This document shows, in pieces, positions 51,545 to 60,575 of a stretch of DNA of 64,000 bases. This DNA comes from UBA7957 sp965224675. Its GTDB lineage: Bacteria > Pseudomonadota > Gammaproteobacteria > Granulosicoccales > Granulosicoccaceae. Within the stretch, counting starts at the first letter, position 1. Every line of letters starts with the position of its first letter. The DNA is taken from positions 1,116,001 through 1,180,000 of the forward strand of contig CBDDAA010000004.1 in the NCBI GenBank assembly GCA_965224675.1. Direction: 5' to 3'. Under the pieces are notes generated by a model, which ran no database searches, was not told the DNA's origin, and saw nothing but the letters and a program-made list of their open reading frames with translations. A program made the position numbers and the translations under genes.

Positions 51545-51711
51545 ACATGCCCATCCAGCTATTCAATTTTTCTTGAACAAGTGGTTTGAATATTAGAGTT
51601 GCCAAGGATAAGTGTTTTTTTCTGAACTGAATCCAGATACTAATTTCAAATTTTCAATCTAAAACATTGAATAGTTGACGTTTTGTGTATCTTAGTCGAG
51701 TGCCTGCCCCG
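51545..51711. repeat. Dispersed repeat, copy D, with a duplicated vapC 3' tail
   Basis: 51545-51600 encodes MPIQLFNFS and a stop, then GAACAAGTGGTTTGAATATT, nearly the same as the end of vapC and its trailer before copy B. The repeat unit 51601-51711 follows, ending TGCCTGCCCC. A detached repeat head (GGACAGGCGTTTA) lies just before, at 51525-51538. Confidence 0.75.
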
Positions 51712-51760
51712 GTTTTCTCGCGGGCTTTCTCGGCTTTATTTAGAAAAAAATTGTCGCTCG

Positions 51761-52630
51761 CTACACCATAAGATTCTGCCGATGTGGCGCATAAAGCAGC
51801 CGGATTATCTCATCAAAATCCTTATACTCAGCAGTAATAAGCCCGGAGCGAATTAACAAATCAATATTAACCAGATTACAGTTATCTTTAAATAGCTCCG
51901 TCTCATCGCTCAACCTTGCCAACTCCTGCAAAGGGATCAACATAAAATTATCAACCTCTCCATCAGTGTTTTCGGGTTCAAAATCTTCCGGCAACCATAA
52001 ATCGTATATAAAGATTGTTGAAACGTCTATACCGCGGTGGGTGTCCATCGAATAATTTAATCTGCCACGAGCCTGGGCCTTAACCGCAACTTCTTCCAGT
52101 ATGTTCGCCTCTTCAGCGCATTCTTTAATCAGGTTCTGATGAATACTGATGCCCAGTGGTTGACCACCTGCGACCATCTGATCAAGCCTTCCAGAATAGA
52201 ACGGTTTGTCTTTAGCTCGGGTAGCTACCCAAACATAAATGCCGTCTGAAGTTTTAACCAGGCCGTTCATATGTATGCCAAACCCTAATAGCCCAAAATA
52301 CAAAACACCTGAGCGTTCCATTTCCATAATCGGGCGTTGATCAAAATTATTGGTTACCGGATATCTCTCACCTACCCAGGTGTCGATATCACCGCGAGCG
52401 TGTAGCGCTTCGATAATTTTTTGTACGGCGGTTGTGCGTTCACGGTATGTTTTGAGATTGCTTGTCAGTGAAACGATCTTTTCGTTTACGTTAAAAACTT
52501 CAGGCCATTCGCGTAGCGTTGTGGTGAATTCATGGCGAATCCAGCCGTACCTTGTTCCTTCGATTTCGAACGAACGGTATTGATCCGGACAAATTTGGTT
52601 GCATGTTTGTATACGCTCAAGAAAACTCAT
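51761..52630 (-). CDS. Nudix hydrolase with N-terminal DUF4743 domain
   Basis: 289 residues. The first ~120 form the DUF4743 domain seen in Tnr3-like and plant NUDT20/24-type proteins (ERTTAVQKIIEALHARG, VTNNFDQRPIMEMERSGVLY, GFGIHMNGLV). The Nudix domain follows, with the box in GGQPLGISIHQNLIKECAEEAN. It hydrolyses a nucleoside-diphosphate-linked compound; relatives act on oxy- or oxo-damaged thiamin diphosphate, which I infer as a candidate substrate. It is cytosolic and monocistronic, reading toward the repeat island. Confidence 0.85.
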   Translation of the reverse strand: MSFLERIQTCNQICPDQYRSFEIEGTRYGWIRHEFTTTLREWPEVFNVNEKIVSLTSNLKTYRERTTAVQKIIEALHARGDIDTWVGERYPVTNNFDQRPIMEMERSGVLYFGLLGFGIHMNGLVKTSDGIYVWVATRAKDKPFYSGRLDQMVAGGQPLGISIHQNLIKECAEEANILEEVAVKAQARGRLNYSMDTHRGIDVSTIFIYDLWLPEDFEPENTDGEVDNFMLIPLQELARLSDETELFKDNCNLVNIDLLIRSGLITAEYKDFDEIIRLLYAPHRQNLMV

Positions 52631-52883
52631 GGTTTATTATCCTGTTGCTTTTTTAGAAGTTGCCGTCACGTGAGAGCGGTATTGTTTAGGCTTGGCCGTG
52701 ATTGTTAGGATTATTATGAATAAATATAGAAGATTTTTATTGTATGATGGGTGACTCATAACCTCTTTTACGATGTGCTCATGTGCTTATTGGCCCGAGC
52801 TGCAGGTTGTGCCATGTTTTTCAGGCTGTGCAGTAGAATGAAAATATCCAATTGTATTACCCATTTTATTGGAGCGAGCATAA

Positions 52884-53204
52884 ATGTTGATCTCTAATCT
52901 TGAGCTTTTCTTTGACAAACGCATAAACGAGCATCTGGGTCTTGTGCAAGGAAGTTCAGTACGTTCAAAACATGTAGGGCGTGACATCATGGCTTCGTTT
53001 AAAAATGTTTTTGGCGGAGAGCTGGTGGCTTATACTGAGTTACTACATGAATCTCGTGAGCAGGCGTTGCAGCGTATGATTAAACAGGCAGAGTCATTGG
53101 GTGCCAATGCGATACTTAATGTGCGATTCTCTACCTCCAGTGTGGCTCAGGGTGCGGCAGAAATTTATGTCTATGGTACAGCCGTTATTCTGGGGCCACA
53201 GTAG
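52884..53204 (+). CDS. YbjQ/UPF0145-family protein (DUF74)
   Basis: 106 residues with the family patterns: VQGSSVRSKHVGRDIMASFK, GGELVAYTELLHESREQAL, MIKQAESLGANAILNVRFST and VYGTAVIL. The structure is known to be a pentameric alpha/beta protein, but the function is not established. It ends directly where the next gene, a second YbjQ-family protein with a membrane anchor, begins. The three genes 52884-54490 probably form an operon. Confidence 0.88.
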   Translation: MLISNLELFFDKRINEHLGLVQGSSVRSKHVGRDIMASFKNVFGGELVAYTELLHESREQALQRMIKQAESLGANAILNVRFSTSSVAQGAAEIYVYGTAVILGPQ

Positions 53205-53654
53205 ATGGAGATTTACGGCGTTCTGGCCTTATTGGTCATTGCTTACATTACTGGTTCAATCTTTGAAAAAAGGCATTATAAGTCGATAATCACTCGTGAA
53301 AAAGCACTTAATCGGCTGCCGGCAATTGCCAGTAAAATTTATCCGTCGGATACTGTTTATGAGCAAAAATTAGTCAGCGGCAGCGTGGCTGTATCAGTAG
53401 ATTATTTCAAGCGCTTTCTGGCAGCGTTGCACAATATTATCGGTGGTGATGTCACTTCCTACGAAACCCTATTGGATAGGGCCAGACGTGAAGCCTTGTT
53501 ACGTATGAAAGAAGAGGCTGATAAAATTGGAGCTAAACTTGTATTAAATGTAAAGTATGAAACCTCTGCAATATCCAGGGGTGCGGGTAACAGCCTGGGT
53601 ACAGTAGAAGTTTTAGCCTACGGCACGGCAATGATACCAAAAGGCATGGTTTGA
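53205..53654 (+). CDS. Membrane-anchored YbjQ-family protein
   Basis: 149 residues. An N-terminal membrane helix (VLALLVIAYITGSIFE) precedes a YbjQ-like domain (GGDVTSYETLLDRARREALL, EADKIGAKLVLNVKYETSAI, VEVLAYGTAMI). It begins right after the soluble paralogue's stop, and its own stop overlaps the protease start (TTGA). A hetero-oligomer of the two, one tethered to the membrane, is a reasonable inference. Confidence 0.83.
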   Translation: MEIYGVLALLVIAYITGSIFEKRHYKSIITREKALNRLPAIASKIYPSDTVYEQKLVSGSVAVSVDYFKRFLAALHNIIGGDVTSYETLLDRARREALLRMKEEADKIGAKLVLNVKYETSAISRGAGNSLGTVEVLAYGTAMIPKGMV

Positions 53655-54490
53655 AATACTCCAATCAACAATTACCCGAAGGGATAAATACATCGAAGGG
53701 CCACCCTTTGAGAATTTTTTTAAAGCTGTTTTTGGCAGTGGCAATAATATTGTTTGTATTGGCCTGGATTTTAGGCAGATCAGGTGCCTGGTTGGCGATG
53801 TTGATTCCGTTTGAGAAGGAATACTCGCTTTTCCATGAGTTGGAGACAGTCGAAATCAGGCAATCAGCCATGCAGGATTATCTGCAAGGGCTGGCCAATC
53901 AGTTGGTACAGGACATGGAGATGCCAGAGTACTTTAAAATCCAGGTACACTATGATAGTGATACAACCATTAACGCTTTTGCCACTTTAGGCGGACATGT
54001 TTTTTTTTACCGAGGATTACTGGAAAAACTACCTAACGAAAATGCATTGGCAATGTTGATTGCCCATGAGATGGCGCATGTAAAACACCGGGACCCAATT
54101 GCGTCAATAGGGCAAGGCTTGGCGATTCAAACGGGAATAGGACTGATTCTGGGCCAGGTGAGTACCAATGCACTGGGAACAGCAGGCGTGGTTACTCAAT
54201 TAAAGTTTAGCCGTGATATGGAATCTGCCGCAGATACACAAGCGCTTGAGGCCGTCTATCAGCGTTACGGTACACTTGCAGGTGCATTGGATCTCTATGA
54301 GGTTTTTTTACAAGAGTCTGGTAGCAATAGAGCTTATGGGCAAAAGTTTTTTAATACACATCCACTGACACGTGATCGAATAAGCAGGTTACAAAGCATG
54401 GCTGACGAACGGGGTTGGAGCCGTGAAGGCGAACCAACAAGTTTGCCTGAGCAGCTGCGTAGTTGGCTATTGGAAGCCAATAGCCACTAA
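53651..54490 (+). CDS. M48-family membrane metalloprotease
   Basis: 279 residues from a TTG overlapping the previous stop. One membrane segment near the N-terminus (LKLFLAVAIILFVLAWILG) is followed by a periplasm-facing M48 domain. Zinc site AHEMAHVKHRDP (HExxH), third ligand in FSRDMESAADTQAL, and the FNTHPLTRDRI motif resemble BepA/LoiP/Oma1-like proteases. It is coupled in translation to the YbjQ pair, which suggests the three act together in envelope quality control. The substrate is unknown. Confidence 0.87.
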   Translation: MKYSNQQLPEGINTSKGHPLRIFLKLFLAVAIILFVLAWILGRSGAWLAMLIPFEKEYSLFHELETVEIRQSAMQDYLQGLANQLVQDMEMPEYFKIQVHYDSDTTINAFATLGGHVFFYRGLLEKLPNENALAMLIAHEMAHVKHRDPIASIGQGLAIQTGIGLILGQVSTNALGTAGVVTQLKFSRDMESAADTQALEAVYQRYGTLAGALDLYEVFLQESGSNRAYGQKFFNTHPLTRDRISRLQSMADERGWSREGEPTSLPEQLRSWLLEANSH

Positions 54491-54510
54491 AAACAAGTAC
54501 GCTGTCTATT

Positions 54511-56169
54511 TTATTGAACAGTCTGATTGATCTGCAGCTCAATCGTTGAATCCAGCTGCACTGGCCCGATTTCTGCGAATAAGTCACCAGGGCTGGCTAC
54601 AGGCTGTCCAGACTTGGAAATGCGGGCACCAACAATAACTTGTGAGTAGTTGGATAATTTCATTTGCGGCATCATGGCCATGCTGTCGTCTAATGTAATT
54701 GCCAGCGGCAAATCACTCACTTGCTTTCGGGCTGCAGCTAATGGCATGGGTGGGCCGTTAAATGCCTTGGCATAAATAAAGATTGTTTCGTCCGGGGATA
54801 CCTGGTTGGAGAATGAATCGGCAAGACTTATATTTAGTTTTACCGATGCCATCTCTGCTACCTTGGCAGCAGTTTGCGTATCATCGAGTGTTCCACCAGC
54901 CTGTTGAATCAGTGTTTTAACTTCTTGTGTTGATTTCTCATCAGTTGCAATCAGTGGTAATAATTTTTGCCAATGCTCTATCGCCTGCTGGTTTTGTTTT
55001 TTCTCTTGCGCGGCCATTCCTGCAAGCCACAACGCTTTGGGATTGTTCGGCGCCAATTGCAGGGCGGTATTGACCAATTTATCAGGTCGTCCCATCATGC
55101 TGCCATTGTTGCTCATGGCCTCAGCGTCAGCCAGTGCCAGCAGGGTGACCGGGTCTTGCGGATTTTGCCTGTATGCTTCATCAAATGCTACTCTGGCTTC
55201 TGCAAATCGCTCGAGGATCATATAGGAGCGTCCCAACATCAGCCAGCCCGTAGAATTTTGTGGTTCCGCTTTGAGTTTTTCTTCCAAATCACCTACCATG
55301 CTTGCGATATCATGTTGCTGAGTATTCGCCGGCACAGCTGTGCCACTTACTTCAGCAATAAGTTGTTCCAGGCTAGTCATATCTGCAGAGTCCGGTGCTA
55401 GTAAGCCCTTTAACTTATTCCAATATTGCAGGGCCTTTTCTGTATCGCCGTGTTCACGGGCCACCATTCCGGCCAACCAAAGTCCGGTGAAGTTTTCAGG
55501 TTCTTTTTCCAGCGCTGCCAAGATCAGGGTTTCTGGTTCACCGGAAATGGTTCCACCGGCCCGCATAGCCATAGCGTCAGCCTTCAGCAACATGAATTCG
55601 GCATTGTCAGGTTGCAGACTCAATAACTTCGAATAAGCCTGCTCCGCTTCAGCAAAGCTCTCTTCAACCATATAGGTACGGCCAAGCGTCATCCAGCCAT
55701 CAGTATTTGTAGGGTCTGTGGCAAGCTTAGCCTGCAGCTGACTAATCATGGCCTGTAAATTAGCTTCACTGTCAGTGCTGCTATTTGCCTGTATTTTTAC
55801 GGCATCTACCGCTTTGATATTGCCCAGTTGCTGATATAACAAAACCGAAGCTACGGGTACTGCAATGATTATCACAAGGGAGGTTAGCCATGCTGGTTTT
55901 TTTATTGTGTCGCCAGCCTCTTCAGCATCATTGACATCATCAAACAAAGCTTGCTCCAGTTCAGCTTTGTTTGATTCATATTCATCTTTGTCGAGTGAGC
56001 CGCGTTGATATTCTGTGTCAAGATCGAGTAGTTTGTCGCGGGTTATCTGAACATTCAGTGCCTGCCGGTTTATCGTTATCCTCGGCCTACCTTTGCCTAT
56101 CAGGGGTGGTAAAACCAATACAAGGGCGAGGGTGATAAGAGCGGCGGCAAAAAGCCAAAATGTGGTCAT
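54511..56169 (-). CDS. ccmI: Cytochrome c maturation protein CcmI
   Basis: 552 residues. The N-terminal part has two membrane helices (FWLFAAALITLALVLVLPPL and LVIIIAVPVASVLLYQQLG) with the CcmI loop DLDTEYQRGSLDKDEYESNK between them. Periplasmic TPR repeats (GWMTLGRTYMVEESFAEAEQ, GWLMLGRSYMILERFAEARV) follow, then a C-terminal beta domain (TIFIYAKAFNGPPMPLA). CcmI chaperones apocytochrome c for haem attachment. It is last in the leftward ccm operon, 77 bp after ccmH. Confidence 0.92.
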   Translation of the reverse strand: MTTFWLFAAALITLALVLVLPPLIGKGRPRITINRQALNVQITRDKLLDLDTEYQRGSLDKDEYESNKAELEQALFDDVNDAEEAGDTIKKPAWLTSLVIIIAVPVASVLLYQQLGNIKAVDAVKIQANSSTDSEANLQAMISQLQAKLATDPTNTDGWMTLGRTYMVEESFAEAEQAYSKLLSLQPDNAEFMLLKADAMAMRAGGTISGEPETLILAALEKEPENFTGLWLAGMVAREHGDTEKALQYWNKLKGLLAPDSADMTSLEQLIAEVSGTAVPANTQQHDIASMVGDLEEKLKAEPQNSTGWLMLGRSYMILERFAEARVAFDEAYRQNPQDPVTLLALADAEAMSNNGSMMGRPDKLVNTALQLAPNNPKALWLAGMAAQEKKQNQQAIEHWQKLLPLIATDEKSTQEVKTLIQQAGGTLDDTQTAAKVAEMASVKLNISLADSFSNQVSPDETIFIYAKAFNGPPMPLAAARKQVSDLPLAITLDDSMAMMPQMKLSNYSQVIVGARISKSGQPVASPGDLFAEIGPVQLDSTIELQINQTVQ

Positions 56170-56246
56170 TTATCTTTCCGGAGGTGATCAGTTTTTAGTG
56201 CGATATTACGGCGATTAAGGTGATTTTAATATAACTCGAATGCAGA

Positions 56247-56729
56247 TTAGTCGGTGTTTTTTTCATTCAGAAGTGTCCGTATCTTATCTTGTTCCTGTTG
56301 ATTTAAGCGTGTGGGTTTTTCCAGTTTCTTATTGCGAATAATTCGCAACAGTATAAATATACTGGCAATCAGGAAAAAAAAGGGTCCCAACCAAATCAGC
56401 AATGTTGCTGCGGTAAAAGGTGGGCGATAGAGTACAAACTCGCCGTACCGTGCCACCATATAATCTATAACACCCTGCTTATCCGATCCATTGTCAATCA
56501 TATCGAATGTTTGGCGACGCAGATCCACGGCAAGGTCGGCATTGGAGTCAGCCAGATTCTGATTCTGGCAAACCAGACAGCGCAGTTCAAAAATCAGTTC
56601 TTTGTAGAGCGCTTCCTTTTCCGGGTCGTTGAATGATCTTAGTTCGACGGCTGCAAACGAATTATTAAGGGCCGTAGTGATAAGAAAAAACAATACAAGG
56701 AATCGAAATACAATGGAGTGGTTAATCAC
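56247..56729 (-). CDS. ccmH: Cytochrome c maturation protein CcmH
   Basis: 160 residues. Signal/anchor at the N-terminus, then the redox motif ELRCLVCQNQNLADSNADLA (LRCxxC), and a C-terminal membrane helix (LLIWLGPFFFLIASIFILL). CcmH reduces or holds apocytochrome CXXCH cysteines in the periplasm, working with CcmG and CcmF. The start overlaps the ccmG stop by 4 bp. Confidence 0.95.
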   Translation of the reverse strand: MINHSIVFRFLVLFFLITTALNNSFAAVELRSFNDPEKEALYKELIFELRCLVCQNQNLADSNADLAVDLRRQTFDMIDNGSDKQGVIDYMVARYGEFVLYRPPFTAATLLIWLGPFFFLIASIFILLRIIRNKKLEKPTRLNQQEQDKIRTLLNEKNTD

Positions 56730-57256
56730 GCAGGTTCTTTCCGTAATTTTTCAATCAGTGGAATCAGCTCTTCAGCAAGATCAATGTCGGTAACCGGACC
56801 CGTATGTTTGAGCCGGATAATGCCTTTTTTGTCAACTACAAAAGTCTCTGGCACCCCGTACACACCCCAGTCAATTCCAGTACGACCCTCAGCGTCAACG
56901 GCAATCGCGTAATAGGGATTACCAAATTGAGTTAACCAGCGTTTTGCATCCGCTTCCGGGTCTTTGTAATTCAGGCCGATAACCTCAATACTGGATTGTT
57001 GGATCAAGCGGGTAATAACACCGTGCTCAGCGCGACAGGAAACACACCAGGAAGCAAATACATTGAGCAGCCATACCTTGCCTTTCATGTCTTGTGGGGT
57101 TATTTGTTTGCCTTCTGCGTAGAGGCGTGGTAGCTCAAAAGCCGGGGTTGGTTTGCCGATAAGCGGCGAAGGCACAGCTCTTGGGTCAAGCCCGAGACCG
57201 ACTGCTAGCAGAGCTGCCAAAGCTAAAAATAACGCCAAAGGCAAAAAATATTTCAT
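56726..57256 (-). CDS. ccmG: Thiol:disulfide interchange protein CcmG (DsbE)
   Basis: 176 residues. One N-terminal membrane anchor (PLALFLALAALLAVGLGL) and a periplasmic thioredoxin domain with active site FASWCVSCRAEH. The usual CcmG site is WCxxC with Pro or Val-Ser-Cys variants, as here. The conserved GVYGVPETFVVD cis-Pro loop is present. It keeps apocytochrome c thiols reduced. The start overlaps the ccmF stop by one base. Confidence 0.95.
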   Translation of the reverse strand: MKYFLPLALFLALAALLAVGLGLDPRAVPSPLIGKPTPAFELPRLYAEGKQITPQDMKGKVWLLNVFASWCVSCRAEHGVITRLIQQSSIEVIGLNYKDPEADAKRWLTQFGNPYYAIAVDAEGRTGIDWGVYGVPETFVVDKKGIIRLKHTGPVTDIDLAEELIPLIEKLRKEPA

Positions 57257-59202
57257 TATGCCGTTTGACTCTGTAGTTTCATAGCCTGCTTTTTTGCGAG
57301 TTTCCGATAACGTTTATCGAGTGCAGCCAGCAGACCACCTACGCCCATCAGGATGGCGCCCAGCCACACCCAGCGCAGAAACGGCTTGTGGTACAGACGC
57401 AGGCTCCAGGCGCCGTCACCCAGATCCTCACCCAGCGCGACAAACAAGTCGCGAAAAAAACCGGCATCGATGCCGGCTTCGGTCATGGGCATTGAACCGG
57501 GGCCATAGTCCCTTTTCTCGGCATGCATTAAAGCCACAACCTGTTCACTTTGGCTGACTATTATTGTGCCTCTCAGTGCGCTGTAATTAGGCCCTTGTGC
57601 TTGTTCAACACCGTCAAATTTAAAGCTGTAACCACCGAGTTCGTAGGCTTGACCCGGTTCAAGTCGAACGTCTTTTTCTGTGCTGTAGACTGATACCAAG
57701 GTAATCCCGGTAATGGTTACTGCCATGCCAATATGGGCCAACATGGCGCCCCAATTTGCCAGGGGTTGTTTAAAGGGTGATTTACCTTGGCGAGAAACCC
57801 ATAAAAGGGCTACAAATGCTACCCAGCTGGATAAAAATAGACCCAGGCTCATCAGTGGTTCGAAATCGGGAATCCACAAAAGAGGCAGTAAAAAAGCGGC
57901 AACTAATGAGACGATCAATACTAACCAGAGCTGTTTGAATAAACGTGCAGCCGCATCCCGCTTCCAGCGCATCATCAAACCTATACCCATGAGTATAAAC
58001 AGCGGCACAGCCAGAGGCACCATTATGGCGTTAAAGTAGGGAGGGCCTACGGAATATTTACCAACATTCAGCGCATCAGTAATTAAAGGGAACAGAGTGC
58101 CCAGTAAAACGGTGATACACATAACGACCAAAATGACATTATTTAATAAAAGACTGGTTTCTTTGGAATTTAGCTCAAAATTGCCTACTGAGCGTAATTT
58201 GGGTGCTCGCCAGGCAAAAAGAATTAATGAGCTGCCAATGACAAAGATCAGGAAAAAAAGTATAAACAGACCGCGACCCGGGTCACTTGCGAATGCATGT
58301 ACTGAAGTGAGCACACCGGAGCGCACCAGAAAGGTTCCCAGTAAACTCAAGGAAAAGGTAAATATGGATAGCAGAACAGTCCAGGCTTTAAACGCACCGC
58401 GTTTCTCAGTGACTGCCAATGAGTGAATTAAGGCTGTACCTGCAAGCCAGGGCATCAGAGATGCATTCTCCACAGGGTCCCAAAACCACCAGCCGCCCCA
58501 GCCCAGTTCATAATAGGCCCACCAGCTACCGAGCGCTATGCCCAATGTCAGAAAAACCCAGGCTATGTTTGTCCACGGTCTGGCCCAACGTGCCCAGGCG
58601 GCATCGAGTTTACCGCCAGCCATCGCTGCAATCGCAAATGCAAAAGCGACTGAGAATCCAACATAACCCATATAAAGCATGGGCGGATGGATGGCCAGGC
58701 CAAAATCCTGAAGTAGGGGATTAAGACTGCGCCCTTCCAGGGGTATGGGGAACAGGCGCTCAAATGGATTGGATGTAAACAGCATAAACATCATAAAACC
58801 CACACTGACCAATCCCATAACACTGACCACCCGCGCCAGCACCTGGGGCGGGATGCTACGGCTAAAAACAGTCACCGCAGCGGCCCAGGTTGAGAGAATC
58901 AAAGCCCATAACAATAGAGAGCCTTCATGTGCTCCCCAGACAGCCGAAATTCGATATAATAACGGCAGTTGCGTATTGGAGTTGCTGGCTACATATTTAA
59001 CCGAGAAGTCATTGATAATAAACGAATAGAGAAGGCAGCTGAACGCAACCGCCATAAAAAGCCATTGCGCACGGGTTACAGGCGCCGAAAGCGCGACCCA
59101 GCGATTACCACCGATACTGGCGCCGAGTAAAGGTAGGGTGCCTTGTATCAGTGAGAGTACCAGTGCAACAATGAGTGCGAAGTGTCCGATTTCTGGAATC
59201 AA
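57256..59202 (-). CDS. ccmF: Cytochrome c haem lyase subunit CcmF
   Basis: 648 residues with about 14-15 membrane helices. The tryptophan-rich WWD motif reads GWGGWWFWDPVENASLMPWL, and the conserved His-bearing loops are in GAHEGSLLLW and HSLAVTEKRG. CcmF with CcmH attaches haem from holo-CcmE to the apocytochrome in the periplasm. The start overlaps the ccmE stop by 4 bp. Confidence 0.96.
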   Translation of the reverse strand: MIPEIGHFALIVALVLSLIQGTLPLLGASIGGNRWVALSAPVTRAQWLFMAVAFSCLLYSFIINDFSVKYVASNSNTQLPLLYRISAVWGAHEGSLLLWALILSTWAAAVTVFSRSIPPQVLARVVSVMGLVSVGFMMFMLFTSNPFERLFPIPLEGRSLNPLLQDFGLAIHPPMLYMGYVGFSVAFAFAIAAMAGGKLDAAWARWARPWTNIAWVFLTLGIALGSWWAYYELGWGGWWFWDPVENASLMPWLAGTALIHSLAVTEKRGAFKAWTVLLSIFTFSLSLLGTFLVRSGVLTSVHAFASDPGRGLFILFFLIFVIGSSLILFAWRAPKLRSVGNFELNSKETSLLLNNVILVVMCITVLLGTLFPLITDALNVGKYSVGPPYFNAIMVPLAVPLFILMGIGLMMRWKRDAAARLFKQLWLVLIVSLVAAFLLPLLWIPDFEPLMSLGLFLSSWVAFVALLWVSRQGKSPFKQPLANWGAMLAHIGMAVTITGITLVSVYSTEKDVRLEPGQAYELGGYSFKFDGVEQAQGPNYSALRGTIIVSQSEQVVALMHAEKRDYGPGSMPMTEAGIDAGFFRDLFVALGEDLGDGAWSLRLYHKPFLRWVWLGAILMGVGGLLAALDKRYRKLAKKQAMKLQSQTA

Positions 59203-59654
59203 TTGGCGACCTCCTTTTTATCGTTGGTTTTCTGTGCTGATTTTAGTGAAGCGGCAACTTCTGGCGGCATGTAATTCTCGTCATGTTTGGCCAGTACTTC
59301 TGCGGCGATGAATTGCCCACGGTCATTGAGTCGGCCCAGGGTGATAATGCCCTGACCCTCGCGAAACAGATCGGGCAGAATACCTTCATAATTTACGGTG
59401 ACGGTCTTATCATAATCGGTTACATCAAATTGAACCGTCAGGCTGCCTATTTCACGTTTAATGCTGCCATCAACAACCATTCCTCCCATTCTAAAGTCGT
59501 GATTTATAGGGGCTTCTCCCGCTGCAACACGGGTGGGCTCGTAGTATAGATTCATGTTCTCCTGGAATGCTCTAAGGATGAATATTGCTGATAGCGAGAT
59601 ACCTCCTACCAGAAGCAGTATCATCGACAGCCGTCTTTTTCGTGCTGGTGTCAT
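59199..59654 (-). CDS. ccmE: Haem chaperone CcmE
   Basis: 151 residues. One membrane anchor, then an OB-fold periplasmic domain with RMGGMVVDGS and the haem-binding VLAKHDENYMPPE, in which the His of the HxxxY motif binds haem covalently. CcmE carries haem from CcmABCD to CcmFH. The ATG overlaps the ccmD stop (ATGA). Confidence 0.96.
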   Translation of the reverse strand: MTPARKRRLSMILLLVGGISLSAIFILRAFQENMNLYYEPTRVAAGEAPINHDFRMGGMVVDGSIKREIGSLTVQFDVTDYDKTVTVNYEGILPDLFREGQGIITLGRLNDRGQFIAAEVLAKHDENYMPPEVAASLKSAQKTNDKKEVAN

Positions 59655-59827
59655 TGTTGTTCTCCAATGCTATCTTTAACCGTGGCGTGATAATCGTCGG
59701 CCTTTTTTAATGCTGAGCGGTGTGAGAAGATCGGTACGATTATATTAAAGAGTAAAACCAATAATCCAAGACCCATGGAAGGCCAGACATAGGCTGCGTA
59801 ACCACCCATCATCAAAAATTCACTCAT
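59651..59827 (-). CDS. ccmD: Haem exporter accessory protein CcmD
   Basis: 58 residues. The ATG at 59827 lies inside the end of ccmC (8-bp overlap) and the TGA overlaps the ccmE ATG. The sequence MSEFLMMGGYAAYVWPSMGL has the family's GGYAxYVWxxxG signature, followed by one membrane helix and a charged C-terminal tail. CcmD releases holo-CcmE from the CcmABC complex. It is easily missed because of its size, but position and motif make it certain. Confidence 0.93.
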   Translation of the reverse strand: MSEFLMMGGYAAYVWPSMGLGLLVLLFNIIVPIFSHRSALKKADDYHATVKDSIGEQQ

Positions 59828-60575
59828 CGTTTTGATCCATTACTAACTGTTTTACCCATCCAGCGGGTGTTTCACGTTCTATCAGCTCAGTGCGGACCCG
59901 CAAAAACAGAGCCACCACATAAAATACTTGAAATGCCAATCCCATTAGTATCAGCGGGATCAACATATCAATATGAATAGAAGGCGTGTCCATTTTGCTG
60001 ACACTTGCTCCCTGGTGCAGGGTGTTCCACCATACTACCGAATAGTGGATAATGGGTATATTAACCACCCCTGCCAAGGTCAGGATTGCGACCGCTCTTG
60101 ATGCGGTTCGTTTTTCTTCGAAGGCATTATATAAAGCCATGATTCCGAGATATAAAAACAACAATATCAGTTCTGAAGTTAATCGTGCGTCCCAAACCCA
60201 ATAAGCGCCCCACATGGGCTTGCCCCACAACATGCCTGTGGTGAGTGCGAGAAAGGTGAAGCTGGCGCCGATAGGTGCGCTGCTTATTAATACCACATCT
60301 GCAAGTTTCATGCGCCAAATCAAAGAAACAGCAGCACAAATCGCCATGGCCACATAAACAAACATGGAAATCCATGCAGCAGGTACATGGACATACATAA
60401 TACGAAAAGATTCACCTTGTTGATAATCAGCAGGGGCGGTGAACAAGCCCATATAAATGCCAGGCAGAAACAGCAGTAAAAACAAAGCCGCTAACCACGG
60501 CAGCATTTTACCGGATATTTGGTAAAACCACACGGGTGAACCAAATCGATGAAACCAACGCATAAAAAAATTCAT
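59820..60575 (-). CDS. ccmC: Haem transporter subunit CcmC
   Basis: 251 residues, six membrane helices. The WWD motif is GKPMWGAYWVWDARLTSELI, with flanking haem-ligand histidines in MYVHVPAAW and IIHYSVVWWNTLHQG. CcmC places haem on CcmE at the periplasmic face. The start overlaps the ccmB stop by one base. Confidence 0.96.
   Translation of the reverse strand: MNFFMRWFHRFGSPVWFYQISGKMLPWLAALFLLLFLPGIYMGLFTAPADYQQGESFRIMYVHVPAAWISMFVYVAMAICAAVSLIWRMKLADVVLISSAPIGASFTFLALTTGMLWGKPMWGAYWVWDARLTSELILLFLYLGIMALYNAFEEKRTASRAVAILTLAGVVNIPIIHYSVVWWNTLHQGASVSKMDTPSIHIDMLIPLILMGLAFQVFYVVALFLRVRTELIERETPAGWVKQLVMDQNDE

Noticed and set aside
48181..51711. Integron cassette array
   Set aside because: No integrase, no RYYYAAC/GTTRRRY core sites, and genes lie on both strands with their own promoters; the repeats have GGACAGGC-type inverted ends instead.
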